DNA from: a virus
Length of the DNA stretch: 20,712 nt
IMG/VR virus record: IMGVR_UViG_3300002231_000790
Coordinates: 1 to 20,712 of that record
Direction: 5' to 3' (one strand)
This document shows, in pieces, positions 1-7,731 of the stretch; the first letter of the stretch is position 1; each line of letters begins with the position of its first letter. The notes beneath the pieces were generated by a model. That model ran no database searches, was not told the DNA's origin, and worked only from the letters and a program-made list of their open reading frames with translations. The position numbers were made by a program, and so were the translations under genes.

Positions 1-1167
1 TACTCCATGTAAAACAGTTAATGTACCCGGTGTTGCAGCCCGTATTAACGCTTTAGATACATCAGTAACACCTTGTAACTCAACGCCAGTTAAAGACCCC
101 CCAGTAGAAGTAAATAAATCCTCTGCATTATCATTCGCATTTATTAATACTGTATCCAAGCGCTGAGCAACAGTGGCCTCTACCACAACACCCTGTGGGA
201 GACTCATGGGATCTTCGTTATATAGTCCTGGATATATTTTAATATGGTATGGGTCCAACGAAGATGCACCGTCCGCAATAGCTGCATCAATAGCACTTTT
301 AATAGATGTGTAATCCCCTCCACTAGGAGAAACTCTAAATGATTTTTCTGGGTTAGTTAAACGTGGGTCGGAATCTGTAACATAAGGATTCAATGGGCCC
401 GGGGAACCATTAGTGCCTGAAGAAGCAAAAAAGTAGTCAGCCGTAAAAGCATTTAAACCATCCACAGAAACAGCGATTTGTCCTGTAGAAGTATGAGATG
501 TTACTACACTACCTATATTCTGAATTTCCCCAGTAAATGGGTCTGTCTCAGGTGGAGGCCTAAGTAAAGAACCACTAACACCTAAAACTAATTGGTCGGT
601 TACATCCCAAGACGAAGTATTTACCCCCTCTAATAGCCCAACTACCACCACCTCTCCATTAGAATTATTATCAATTTGAGAAGAGGTAACACCAAGAGCC
701 GGTCTCTTTGAAACAGTGTCCTTATCTGCAAGCTGTACAAGTACCCTACTTTCTACTATACTATAACCAACAGGAGCTACTAACATACCTTTTACTATAG
801 AAGAGCCAGTCTCATTACGAACTGCCATAACAACATTACCAGCCCCCAAACTATCAAGAAGGGACTTGTCAGAAGAAGACATTAACCCCGCTATAGATGG
901 GGTGGCTATAGATATAGAATCGTCACCAGAAGATAAATGACTACTAGCATGAAATGGAACAATTTCCCCACCACCAATAGCTTGCCATGTTACTGGACTA
1001 TGGTTTACCAACATCCATATAGAATCTTCATCAACCTGCCTAGAGAACTTACCTACATCAGTAACTATCATACCAGAAGCAGTAGTCCTAGCAGTATCAT
1101 CCGCATATTCCCACGCATAGGGTATATGGATGCCGTCTGTTACACCTAAATTTCTATGTAACGCCAT
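1..1167 (-). CDS. Tail fibre/tailspike protein with beta-helix start, 3' end outside window
   Basis: The frame is open from ATG at 1167 to the window edge (389 codons seen), so the C-terminus is missing. GGAGGG lies five bases upstream, and the ATG follows the preceding gene's TAA directly (TAAATG). Three parts can be read. Residues about 65-107 hold a fibre linker (HASSHLSSGDDSI, then SIAGLMSSSDKSLLDSL). Residues about 108-240 form a beta-rich domain of the kind found in phage fibres (NETGSSIVKGMLV, PALGVTSSQI, VVVVGLLEGVNTSSWD). From about 276 a right-handed beta-helix seems to begin (FRVSPSGGDYTSIKSAIDAA, IKIYPGLYNE), as at the start of pectate-lyase-like tailspikes. Inference: receptor binding or depolymerising tailspike, last in the fibre array. 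Catalytic residues would be in the missing part. An inactive beta-helix fibre is the alternative. Confidence 0.8.
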   Translation of the reverse strand, partial: MALHRNLGVTDGIHIPYAWEYADDTARTTASGMIVTDVGKFSRQVDEDSIWMLVNHSPVTWQAIGGGEIVPFHASSHLSSGDDSISIATPSIAGLMSSSDKSLLDSLGAGNVVMAVRNETGSSIVKGMLVAPVGYSIVESRVLVQLADKDTVSKRPALGVTSSQIDNNSNGEVVVVGLLEGVNTSSWDVTDQLVLGVSGSLLRPPPETDPFTGEIQNIGSVVTSHTSTGQIAVSVDGLNAFTADYFFASSGTNGSPGPLNPYVTDSDPRLTNPEKSFRVSPSGGDYTSIKSAIDAAIADGASSLDPYHIKIYPGLYNEDPMSLPQGVVVEATVAQRLDTVLINANDNAEDLFTSTGGSLTGVELQGVTDVSKALIRAATPGTLTVLHGV

Positions 1168-1671
1168 TTATGCCCTCCGAACCGCAATATCATCATTATC
1201 ATAAACAATGCCACCCGCATTATCCCATACAATATTGTCTATATCAAAGCCACCAGATAAAAATTCTGACGCCTGTACTTTTTTCTTTTTACCGCCATCC
1301 GAAGCATCCTCTACTAAAATTACATCTGAACTGCCCACTCCTACTTTTGGACTAAATGTACCAAAATCATTAGGGCTTCTGGATAATTGCGGCTCATTAT
1401 CTACATTGCCTAGACCAACTTCTTGTTTTCCTAAATTATGAGGGTTTCCAGAAACAGTAGTTGAATGTGAAAGGTTTGCCTGCACAACTGAATCTAAAGG
1501 TATATCTTCATGTACAGCATAAGTACGAATAACAGTACCTGAAACTGTACCTACTTTCTGTTTAAGTCTGTCCTCTGTTGTATTATACCAAAAGCCCCCC
1601 TCTGGTATATCACCAATAGAAGGGTCCGATGTATACTCGTCAAAAAGAAGATAATCTATAACATGTGGCAT
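1168..1671 (-). CDS. Small fibre-associated protein with WYNTTE N-terminal module
   Basis: This is a 167-residue protein starting at ATG 1671, a few bases after the stop of the large repeat fibre. It abuts the tailspike gene downstream, with its TAA touching the next ATG. The N-terminus (LLFDEYTSDP, then GGFWYNTTEDRLKQK at about 26-40) matches the start of the 281-residue fibre protein in this window (VFDELTGDP, then GQLWYNTTEKRYKIY). A fibre repeat follows (NPHNLGKQEVGLGNVDNEPQ, about 77-96); GLGNVDN is a recurrent phage-fibre motif. The C-terminal 50 residues (DNIVWDNAGGIVYDNDD) are unlike anything I recognise. Inferred role: adaptor or short fibre subunit of the adsorption apparatus. No enzyme motif is visible. 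Confidence 0.7.
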   Translation of the reverse strand: MPHVIDYLLFDEYTSDPSIGDIPEGGFWYNTTEDRLKQKVGTVSGTVIRTYAVHEDIPLDSVVQANLSHSTTVSGNPHNLGKQEVGLGNVDNEPQLSRSPNDFGTFSPKVGVGSSDVILVEDASDGGKKKKVQASEFLSGGFDIDNIVWDNAGGIVYDNDDIAVRRA

Positions 1672-1677
1672 TCATTC

Positions 1678-4032
1678 CTACTTATGATACTCAACTACAG
1701 CCTGTCTAACAATTTCAGTTACATCACACGGAACAAACTTATTATCCTTTGAACTATAAATAAGCACATCCCCATCTTGTATTTCTGATGTATCGATAAA
1801 TACACCATTCAATTTATTCGCATTCCACTCCGGCTTTTCACACCCAAGTTGTCCTGGTGTAACGTTGTGTGGGTTCGACCTTTGATTTATATGTTTATCA
1901 ATATCAGCATGGTTATTTTTACCAGACCCAGACAACTTATCATGTACTATTGTATCTTCATTTAAGGAAAGTGTTATAACAGAATTTCTCTCATCTTCCT
2001 TTAACACTATCTTATTACTAACAGACAATAGCTTTTTAAACTCAAGAACTGCGTCTTTTTTACGTTTAAATACCCCCACACCGCGTGCACCAACATTCAT
2101 TGCATCGTTTGACTCAGCTTCAGAAGCGGCCTCATTGGAGGGAACCCATCGAGCAGCGCGTGCATCCCACTTTAACACCTGGCCATCTCCAGGTCGTTGT
2201 GTTGAAATTTCCCTACCAAGTAGCTTATTTGCATTCCACTGTGAAACGGTATTTCCTACCTGTTCTGGTGTAACCTTATGTGGGTTTCCAGTAGAGTCTA
2301 AATGGGAATCTATTTCGGTATGTTTTCTATGACCACGGTTCTTTATATTATTATGGTCTAGATTATGTTCATTGACATCAACCCAAATAGTCTCGTGGTT
2401 GTCTTCATCATCAGTAGATAAAGAAACAAGAGCACTTTTTGTTGCAGAAATAGTTCTAAACAACAAACAACTATCTTGCTTACCTACCGCTAACGGATGG
2501 CCATACCCCACATTAGCGGACTGGTTAACCTCACCAACCATACTCTCGTGGTCATATACAAACGACTGCCTATCTTCAGACCATCTTAATATTTGCTTAT
2601 CTAACGGTCCTCTTTCCGGTAAACTTAAATTATTAAGTTTACCAGCATTCCAAATAGGTTCATCATACTGAACATCTTCAGGACAAATCTTATGAGGATT
2701 TGACGCATTAAAGTGTTCATTTAAATCGCTCCTTCTAACCAAGGTCACTGGTATCTGTCCCTCATTCAAATCGCCTTTTGAATTAAGAGTAGCAATACCA
2801 TTGGGAGCCCCTGCCAAGTCGACTGGAATAGCACCTACCTGCTCTGCCACAACATTGTGGGGGTTAGTGTGGTTATTCGTATGTTCTCTCAACCTACTCT
2901 CTGTCACGACCGCTGAGGACAAAAATGTATCGGGTATAAACCCCCCTTCAGTCAGAAGCGGAACACCCCCTGGTTTATTCACACAGTCTACCGACAAAGC
3001 TCCTACCTGCTCAGCTAAAACCCCATGTGGGTTGTCGGAACGACCTGAATGATTTTCAATATCATCTACTCGTGCCAAATACCCAGGCACATGACGTTCC
3101 TTTAATAATCCCTGTTCGTCTAGAGAGGCTACTCCTCCGCGGGCACCGACCCTACCAACAGACACAGCGCCGATTTGCTGTGGGTTTATTCTGTGCGGGT
3201 TGGAGTTATTTGACTCATGTTTATCAATCCTGTCTTCTCTTACTACATTTGAAGCTAAAACATGGTCTGGTACAAACCCGCTTTTATTTAACGGGGCTAC
3301 CCCATCAGGTACGCCAACCGAACGAGCAGAAACAGCCCCGACAGATGTTGAATTCAACTTATGTGGATTACCATTGTCACTTATATGACCCTGTAACTCT
3401 GCGTCCTTTGCAACAGACGTGGATAAAAACCCATCATCAACCCTGCCATCAAGGCCAAGAGGCACTACCCCACCAGGCCTCCCTTTTTCATGGGATGGAA
3501 CCGCCCCAATATGTTTAGCAGTTACCTTATGAGGATTACCAATTAAATTACTATGATCCTTTAAAGAACCTGTTCTTACTAAATCTTTTGGTAGTTGGTC
3601 GTGTGGTATACGTCCACCACCGTCCAACGCAGGAATACCATCTGGCACACCCAACAAAGATTCAGATAATGCACCTATTTGTTTAGCGTTTACTTCATGT
3701 GGATTATTTGTCGCATTCCTATGGTCAGCCAAATCACTATACCTAGCAATAGACTGAGGAATAACGACTTCCACAACCTTGCCATCTTTATCTAAGCCTG
3801 CAACTCCATGTGGCTTATCCTTGTCTGAATCCGACACAGCCCCAACCTGTTTAGCTTGAGCACTGTGTGGGTTCAGATTTGAAGATACATGGTCATCAAT
3901 AGTAGAATGGTTGTTTTTCCCAACCCCGCCTAAACGTTGATGAATAATCTTAGTTTCATCAATATCTACACCTATTGTACCATCTGCTTCTCGTACAATA
4001 ACTACCTTGTCCGATAATGCTTTAATACTCAT
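1678..4032 (-). CDS. Large tail fibre protein built of 56-residue NPH repeats
   Basis: This 784-residue protein starts at ATG 4032 behind TTAGGAG. The NPH motif occurs at residues 54, 110, 166, 222, 278, 334, 390, 445, 583 and 720; the first seven are spaced exactly 56 residues apart. Each unit reads roughly NPHxVxAxQVGAxS, then GxPxGVxxLxxxGxIP, then a VVRxxDLxxH element. NPHxVTxxQVG repeats are well known from trimeric tail-fibre shafts. Residues about 646-690 hold a second fibre module (NVGARGVGVFKRKKDAVLEF) shared with the 238-residue protein in this window. WNANKL segments at about 599 and 736 flank it. Expected role: elongated trimeric fibre shaft. The very C-terminus (EIVRQAVVEYHK) has no recognisable receptor-binding fold, so the tip may be supplied by a neighbouring gene. 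Confidence 0.85.
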   Translation of the reverse strand: MSIKALSDKVVIVREADGTIGVDIDETKIIHQRLGGVGKNNHSTIDDHVSSNLNPHSAQAKQVGAVSDSDKDKPHGVAGLDKDGKVVEVVIPQSIARYSDLADHRNATNNPHEVNAKQIGALSESLLGVPDGIPALDGGGRIPHDQLPKDLVRTGSLKDHSNLIGNPHKVTAKHIGAVPSHEKGRPGGVVPLGLDGRVDDGFLSTSVAKDAELQGHISDNGNPHKLNSTSVGAVSARSVGVPDGVAPLNKSGFVPDHVLASNVVREDRIDKHESNNSNPHRINPQQIGAVSVGRVGARGGVASLDEQGLLKERHVPGYLARVDDIENHSGRSDNPHGVLAEQVGALSVDCVNKPGGVPLLTEGGFIPDTFLSSAVVTESRLREHTNNHTNPHNVVAEQVGAIPVDLAGAPNGIATLNSKGDLNEGQIPVTLVRRSDLNEHFNASNPHKICPEDVQYDEPIWNAGKLNNLSLPERGPLDKQILRWSEDRQSFVYDHESMVGEVNQSANVGYGHPLAVGKQDSCLLFRTISATKSALVSLSTDDEDNHETIWVDVNEHNLDHNNIKNRGHRKHTEIDSHLDSTGNPHKVTPEQVGNTVSQWNANKLLGREISTQRPGDGQVLKWDARAARWVPSNEAASEAESNDAMNVGARGVGVFKRKKDAVLEFKKLLSVSNKIVLKEDERNSVITLSLNEDTIVHDKLSGSGKNNHADIDKHINQRSNPHNVTPGQLGCEKPEWNANKLNGVFIDTSEIQDGDVLIYSSKDNKFVPCDVTEIVRQAVVEYHK
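2698..3873 (-). repeat. Coding tandem repeat, seven periods of about 168 bases in the fibre gene
   Basis: Counted on the protein, seven consecutive units begin at residues 54, 110, 166, 222, 278, 334 and 390, each exactly 56 residues (168 bases) long. An eighth NPH follows at 445. Conserved positions are NPH, Q-V/I-GA, G-x-P-x-G-V and a hydrophobic/His element before the next NPH. The units have diverged strongly at the DNA level, so this is an old protein repeat rather than a recent DNA tandem array. Confidence 0.85.
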
Positions 4033-4051
4033 AAAAGCTCCTAACTAAATA

Positions 4052-4477
4052 TTATTCGCCGTGAGGCATAGTCATCCATAAAACACTGGTTAATTTATTT
4101 ATATTGTTAGCGCCAATATTAATATCGAAACCAGAAACAGTCTGATTTTCTACAATAGGAGCAAAATTAGAATTACTAGTTGTAACAGCAGATAAAGAAA
4201 TCGAATAATTAGTATCTGGATAAGACGAAGCGAAAGTAACCGTTGCCTTTTTTGGATTACCACTAAATGCAGCCTTCAACTCAACACCAGCCTTAGCACT
4301 TGCCCCTGGACCCGAACCCCCAGCATCTGTATACGTCCAATTGCCGGTACCCGCTACATACTCCAGATGCTGACCATCCGTAGGACCAGAACCAGAAATG
4401 GTGATACCACCAATATTCTCGTCAGCATAGTCCTTATTAGTAACATCTGTACCGACTGTAGGGGCACCTACACCCAC
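4052..4477 (-). CDS. C-terminal fibre fragment with lectin-like domain
   Basis: This is an open frame of 141 residues whose only start is GTG 4477, without a proper Shine-Dalgarno. The first residues (GVGAPTVGTDVTNKDYADEN) are normally internal to a phage fibre, the linker after a DGNKI element, so this looks like the detached C-terminal half of the fibre gene ending at 4523, which is in the same frame. Residues about 63-141 (GVELKAAFSGNPKKATVTF, NYSISLSAV, GFDINIGANNINKLTSVLW) are a small beta-sandwich resembling the H-type-lectin-like domains on phage fibre tips. They are a clear paralogue of the C-terminus of the 238-residue protein encoded at 5381-6097. Likely role: receptor-binding tip. 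Whether it is translated alone is doubtful. Confidence 0.6.
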   Translation of the reverse strand: MGVGAPTVGTDVTNKDYADENIGGITISGSGPTDGQHLEYVAGTGNWTYTDAGGSGPGASAKAGVELKAAFSGNPKKATVTFASSYPDTNYSISLSAVTTSNSNFAPIVENQTVSGFDINIGANNINKLTSVLWMTMPHGE

Positions 4478-4522
4478 GAATACTTATTACCATCCACTAT
4501 CGATAGTACCACGAAAGAAGTA

Positions 4523-5368
4523 CTATACTGTTGACGAGACTTGCTCCAGGCCAACCTGATGTGGATTAATTAAATCGTCTCTATGCGCAGTATTTGCTGC
4601 TACATCAACATTGGCCGAAACACGAGGCTCTGTATAATATAGATTACCAGAACCTTCACTTAGGTCATCGGTATCTTTAGTAGCCAACCAAGAAGAAGCC
4701 CTAGCATCAGTGTGGTATTGAGAGTGGTCATCAGCAGAAAGGTTCTGTAAAGAACCATGGCTAAGAACACTACCCATATCTACCCAACCAGTACCACTGG
4801 ATGGGAAGGTATAATTAGACCCTTCATCTTCTACATGAGTAGTATAACCCTCATTAGGTAATATGTACGTCCACTGAGAACCGTCCCATTCAGCAATCTC
4901 GCCTACATGGCTTGACCAATCGCCTGTACCGGAAGACGGAACAATATATCTATCCCCCTCACTTGGTGAAATAGAAGTTGGGTCCTCTTCTACCTGAGTA
5001 ATAACCGATTCCTGCCAATCTAAACCATTAATATTGTTAGTTACATGCTGCTTAACGTCGCCCCAAGAAGCAACGTCACCATCTTCTGTTGCAGTACCAA
5101 GATTGGTAATCTTATTTCCATCCATATTAATAGAACCGGAAATAGTATCACCAGCCTGACGAGCAGCCTCTAAACTAACTGCATGTGGGTTAGCTATATT
5201 AACAATATGTGCATCTAGCTCAGCTTTATCGTTTAACTGCTGAGTACCACCATCACGATAAATCTTATATCTTTTTTCGGTAGTATTATACCAAAGCTGG
5301 CCTTCTTCAGGACTGCCTGGGTCCCCGGTCAGCTCATCGAAGACAATACCTTGAATGTAGAATGACAT
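4523..5368 (-). CDS. Tail fibre protein with DUF2793-like region, probably truncated
   Basis: This is a 281-residue protein from ATG 5368, with AAGGAGG eight bases upstream. Order of modules: WYNTTE adaptor (residues about 9-35); NPHAVSLEAAR and SGSINMDGNKITNLGTAT (60-93), a standard fibre unit; a DUF2793-like segment (GLDWQESVI at 115-123, EGDRYIVP, then HVGEIAEWDGSQWTYILP near 154-171); and a fibre linker (HGSLQNLSADDHSQYHTD, DDLSEGSGNLYYTEPRV). It ends abruptly at NPHQVGLEQVSSTV, just where a second SGxIDxDGNKI unit would be expected. Remnants of such a unit lie out of frame in the 45 bases beyond the TAG, before the lectin-like fragment. I infer an originally continuous fibre of about 439 residues. 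Confidence 0.75.
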   Translation of the reverse strand: MSFYIQGIVFDELTGDPGSPEEGQLWYNTTEKRYKIYRDGGTQQLNDKAELDAHIVNIANPHAVSLEAARQAGDTISGSINMDGNKITNLGTATEDGDVASWGDVKQHVTNNINGLDWQESVITQVEEDPTSISPSEGDRYIVPSSGTGDWSSHVGEIAEWDGSQWTYILPNEGYTTHVEDEGSNYTFPSSGTGWVDMGSVLSHGSLQNLSADDHSQYHTDARASSWLATKDTDDLSEGSGNLYYTEPRVSANVDVAANTAHRDDLINPHQVGLEQVSSTV

Positions 5369-5380
5369 TTACTGCCCTCC

Positions 5381-6097
5381 TTAGAGTTCGATTGTCTGCC
5401 AATCTACCTCTATCAATTTGTTGATATTATTACTGCCAGTATTTATTACAAATCCTGACGACGTCTTGTCTTCGATAGACACTGAGTAGTGTGCTTTACC
5501 AGACGTCACTGGCGTAGCTGTAACAGAATAGTTTGTGCCTGAGTAGGATGTTGCAAACACCACTGAGGCTGTTTTAGGATTTCCACTAAATACAGCTTTA
5601 AGTTCTATGCCCCTTTTTATAGAAGAACTAGTTGAAGAAGACTGGTCCTCATATACCCAAGTTGAAGACCACGAATCCCAACGCATAATTTGTTCATCGG
5701 CAGGAACCCCGGACGAAACCATATTACCTTGAATACTGGAAGCATTCCACTCTGGTAAATCATTTCTTACATCTATATTTACCTGGCTACCAGCAATATA
5801 GTCCTCCACACTTACAAGATTACTGCCGGAAGCGATCGTTTTAAATTCTAAATCTACACCGACTTTCTGCTCAAAAACACCGACTCCGCTAACACCCACG
5901 TTAGAGGCGGTATTTACTTCCCCGGTGCCACCAGCTGCACCTACAAGAGAGCCGTCACCATCATAGGTTGGTATGCCGTCCTTTATTCTTAAAGAACCAG
6001 ATACGCTAACCCAAAAATAGTAATCCCCTAGTGTAAGAAGGCATGTTTCATCCCATCCGGAATTAAAACACACAGCAGAACTGCGATATACAGCCAC
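5381..6097 (-). CDS. Fibre protein with GVGVF module and lectin-like C-terminus
   Basis: This is a 238-residue protein starting at GTG 6097, chosen because AAGGAGGGG sits just upstream and no ATG competes. A short beta-rich head is followed by TGEVNTASNVGVSGVGVFEQKVGVDLEFKTI-type sequence (about residues 58-90), a recurring module of phage long fibres also present in the 784-residue protein. A linker (LPEWNASSI, ADEQIMRWDSWSSTWVYE) leads to a C-terminal domain of about 80 residues (GIELKAVFSGNPKTASVVF, TNYSVTATPV, GFVINTGSNNINKLIEVDW). That domain is nearly the same as in the 141-residue fragment at 4052-4477. H-type-lectin-like fibre tips have this length and pattern. Likely role: receptor binding. 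The specificity cannot be told. Confidence 0.75.
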   Translation of the reverse strand: MAVYRSSAVCFNSGWDETCLLTLGDYYFWVSVSGSLRIKDGIPTYDGDGSLVGAAGGTGEVNTASNVGVSGVGVFEQKVGVDLEFKTIASGSNLVSVEDYIAGSQVNIDVRNDLPEWNASSIQGNMVSSGVPADEQIMRWDSWSSTWVYEDQSSSTSSSIKRGIELKAVFSGNPKTASVVFATSYSGTNYSVTATPVTSGKAHYSVSIEDKTSSGFVINTGSNNINKLIEVDWQTIEL

Positions 6098-6108
6098 GTT
6101 ACCCCTCC

Positions 6109-7017
6109 TTAATCAGTTTTAACCAGATAGATCTTCCATGAAGCGTCGTTAGCACCACTTGTATCAACAACAACTTTAACTCTACCATACCTGGCCGGTA
6201 TTGGGGTATCGGCTAGAACATAATCGCTAAGTGTAAATTCCTCCCTGCATTGAAAAACTATTGGTTCATACTGCGCTACTGTATCAGTAACATCACACAT
6301 AGCGGATATTTCCACAGAACATGTAACTGTCCCAGAACCGCTATTAAGTATGAATTGTATACCAAAATATTTATATTCACGTAAATCAAACGGATAATAA
6401 TAAGTGTTATCAACGCCATTAGTTACATCAACTAATTTTGTGCATGAATCATCATCATCTAAACTAATCTCCCCACCAATACCAAAGTTATGAAGGGGGT
6501 TTTGTATAGTAATAGAATCTAATAAAATATCACTAAGTGTATTAGTAGACGAATCAAAAACAACAGACAGTGCCATGTAATTGACATCATACCAATTTAT
6601 ACCTTCCCCTATCTGAGAAGAATCAGTACACTTGAATGCTATCTCGTTCCACCCACTCTCTAATGTATCAACACTTTCTGTCCATTTAAAGTGATTGGAA
6701 CTATCAGTACCTAGTAAAAAATCAACCGAACTTACATCTGCTACAGATGAAAGATATACCCATAAATAGATATACCCTGTTCTAGAAAACATATCTAAAT
6801 CAAGCTCACCAGTAGCAGAGGGATTTCTAGAAATAGTGGCCATTGTTGCACCACTAATCTTATCAAAAGATATGGAATTCTTACCAGTTACATGACTACT
6901 GCCCAAAGATACATCACCAGCCGCCGACGAAGAAGACCAATACTCGTACGTTTTGCCGTCCTCCAATGCCACTTCATAGCGTATAGAGTTCTCAAACCGA
7001 GATTTATCTGTGGACAT
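6109..7017 (-). CDS. Virion adsorption protein, carbohydrate-binding-like beta-sandwich
   Basis: This is a 302-residue protein from ATG 7017; the upstream GGTGAT is a weak ribosome site. It has no signal peptide or membrane segment, is poor in Lys/Arg, and is rich in Ser, Thr, Asp and aromatics. Residues about 50-172 read as a jelly-roll (GYIYLWVYLSSVADVSSVDF, then SGWNEIAFKC, WYDVNYMALSVVF, LSDILLDSITI), the pattern of carbohydrate-binding-module-like or laminin-G-like domains. A second beta domain follows (YYYPFDLREYKYFGIQFIL, GTVTCSVEISA, RYGRVKVVVD). It is the first of the fibre-type genes after the head module. Inferred role: base or shaft of the adsorption structure that binds glycans or the next fibre. 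I do not recognise a named family. Confidence 0.6.
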   Translation of the reverse strand: MSTDKSRFENSIRYEVALEDGKTYEYWSSSSAAGDVSLGSSHVTGKNSISFDKISGATMATISRNPSATGELDLDMFSRTGYIYLWVYLSSVADVSSVDFLLGTDSSNHFKWTESVDTLESGWNEIAFKCTDSSQIGEGINWYDVNYMALSVVFDSSTNTLSDILLDSITIQNPLHNFGIGGEISLDDDDSCTKLVDVTNGVDNTYYYPFDLREYKYFGIQFILNSGSGTVTCSVEISAMCDVTDTVAQYEPIVFQCREEFTLSDYVLADTPIPARYGRVKVVVDTSGANDASWKIYLVKTD

Positions 7018-7029
7018 ACTATATCACCG

Positions 7030-7374
7030 CTACACTACACGCGGCATTGGTTTTTGAACCGGGGTTACCTTCCCAACCTTCCTGCGTTCGAAATCTATAG
7101 CCCAGTTACCTTCGCCCAAACCCATGCCTGTGATTATTCCTTGTTTAGCGTTTGCTAAGTTCCTATCCGCAGTGTTGCAGACATGAGTCAAATGACCCAC
7201 CACCTGCATCAACCGTCCAAGCTCATTCCTAGCATTTTCCAACTCTACAGCATGAACCTGAACCCTTTCCAAGTCTTCATAGTATTCTTCTGGAATATCT
7301 ATAAAGCTATCCTCTTCCACAGGTACGTGTTGGCCTTTAACACCAACCCTGTCGTGCACAACAAAATTACTCAT
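7030..7374 (-). CDS. Small structural protein with central helix, unknown function
   Basis: This is a 114-residue protein starting at ATG 7374, with AAAGGAG seven bases upstream. An acidic N-terminal stretch (VPVEEDSFIDIPEEYYEDLE) leads into a likely helix or coiled coil at about 32-80 (RVQVHAVELENARNELGRLM and onward). A Gly-rich turn (GMGLGEGNW) and a basic Pro-containing tail follow. It lies between a membrane protein gene and the fibre genes with short spacing, so co-expression with virion genes is expected. No family recognised; it could be a minor virion protein or a chaperone for fibre assembly. Confidence 0.6.
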   Translation of the reverse strand: MSNFVVHDRVGVKGQHVPVEEDSFIDIPEEYYEDLERVQVHAVELENARNELGRLMQVVGHLTHVCNTADRNLANAKQGIITGMGLGEGNWAIDFERRKVGKVTPVQKPMPRVV

Positions 7375-7384
7375 GGCAACTCCT

Positions 7385-7720
7385 TTACTTCAAATACTCT
7401 TTAGTAAAGTACCTGTCTGAAATATCGTGTAAATGATTAGAAAGTCTATGGCAGGCCACTAAGAACAAAAAGGCATCAAGAAAAACGACACCTAAAAATG
7501 AGGGTGTAAAAACTATGAACACCAACAATGTAAGAAACATCGCGGTCCAAACGGAGCTGCAGTACGGACACTCTATAGCCCTACTAAAAAACTGTAATAC
7601 AGAGTTCGTCCTATTGCTCAGAAAAGACCGGAATGGCCCAAAGAACACAGACTTTGACAACAACTCAGCCAGACCTTCATTGACTACTATACTTACTAAT
7701 AAAATAAGAAAGTACGACAT
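7385..7720 (-). CDS. DUF1360-like membrane protein
   Basis: This is a 111-residue protein from ATG 7720. The N-terminus is a membrane segment (SYFLILLVSIVV, residues 2-13) and there are further hydrophobic segments at about 59-73 and 75-90. The central motif CPYCSSVW (51-58) and the ending CHRLSNHLHD (90-99) match the layout of DUF1360 proteins, short bacterial and phage membrane proteins with a CPxCxxxW motif and unknown function. The paired cysteines could bind metal or form a disulfide. It is unusual to find an integral membrane protein between capsid and fibre genes. It could act at the host membrane during assembly or adsorption, but nothing in the sequence proves that. A holin is less likely because no endolysin is nearby. 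Confidence 0.65.
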   Translation of the reverse strand: MSYFLILLVSIVVNEGLAELLSKSVFFGPFRSFLSNRTNSVLQFFSRAIECPYCSSVWTAMFLTLLVFIVFTPSFLGVVFLDAFLFLVACHRLSNHLHDISDRYFTKEYLK

Positions 7721-7731
7721 GTCAATACCTA

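Noticed and set aside
3027-3518. 163-residue plus-strand open frame inside the repeat fibre gene
   Set aside because: It is antisense to a well-supported gene with a clear protein repeat; its composition (Gln, His, Leu-rich) is that of a shadow frame and it lacks a ribosome site.
2698-3873. CRISPR-like or DNA tandem array suggested by regular 168-base spacing
   Set aside because: The regularity is in the encoded protein; DNA units are not near-identical and there are no spacers.
4489-4525. Stop-codon recoding (TAG read as an amino acid) joining the two fibre parts
   Set aside because: TAG ends several normal genes here (for example at 1678, 10977 and 16839), and two TAA codons follow in the same frame, so readthrough of TAG alone would not help.
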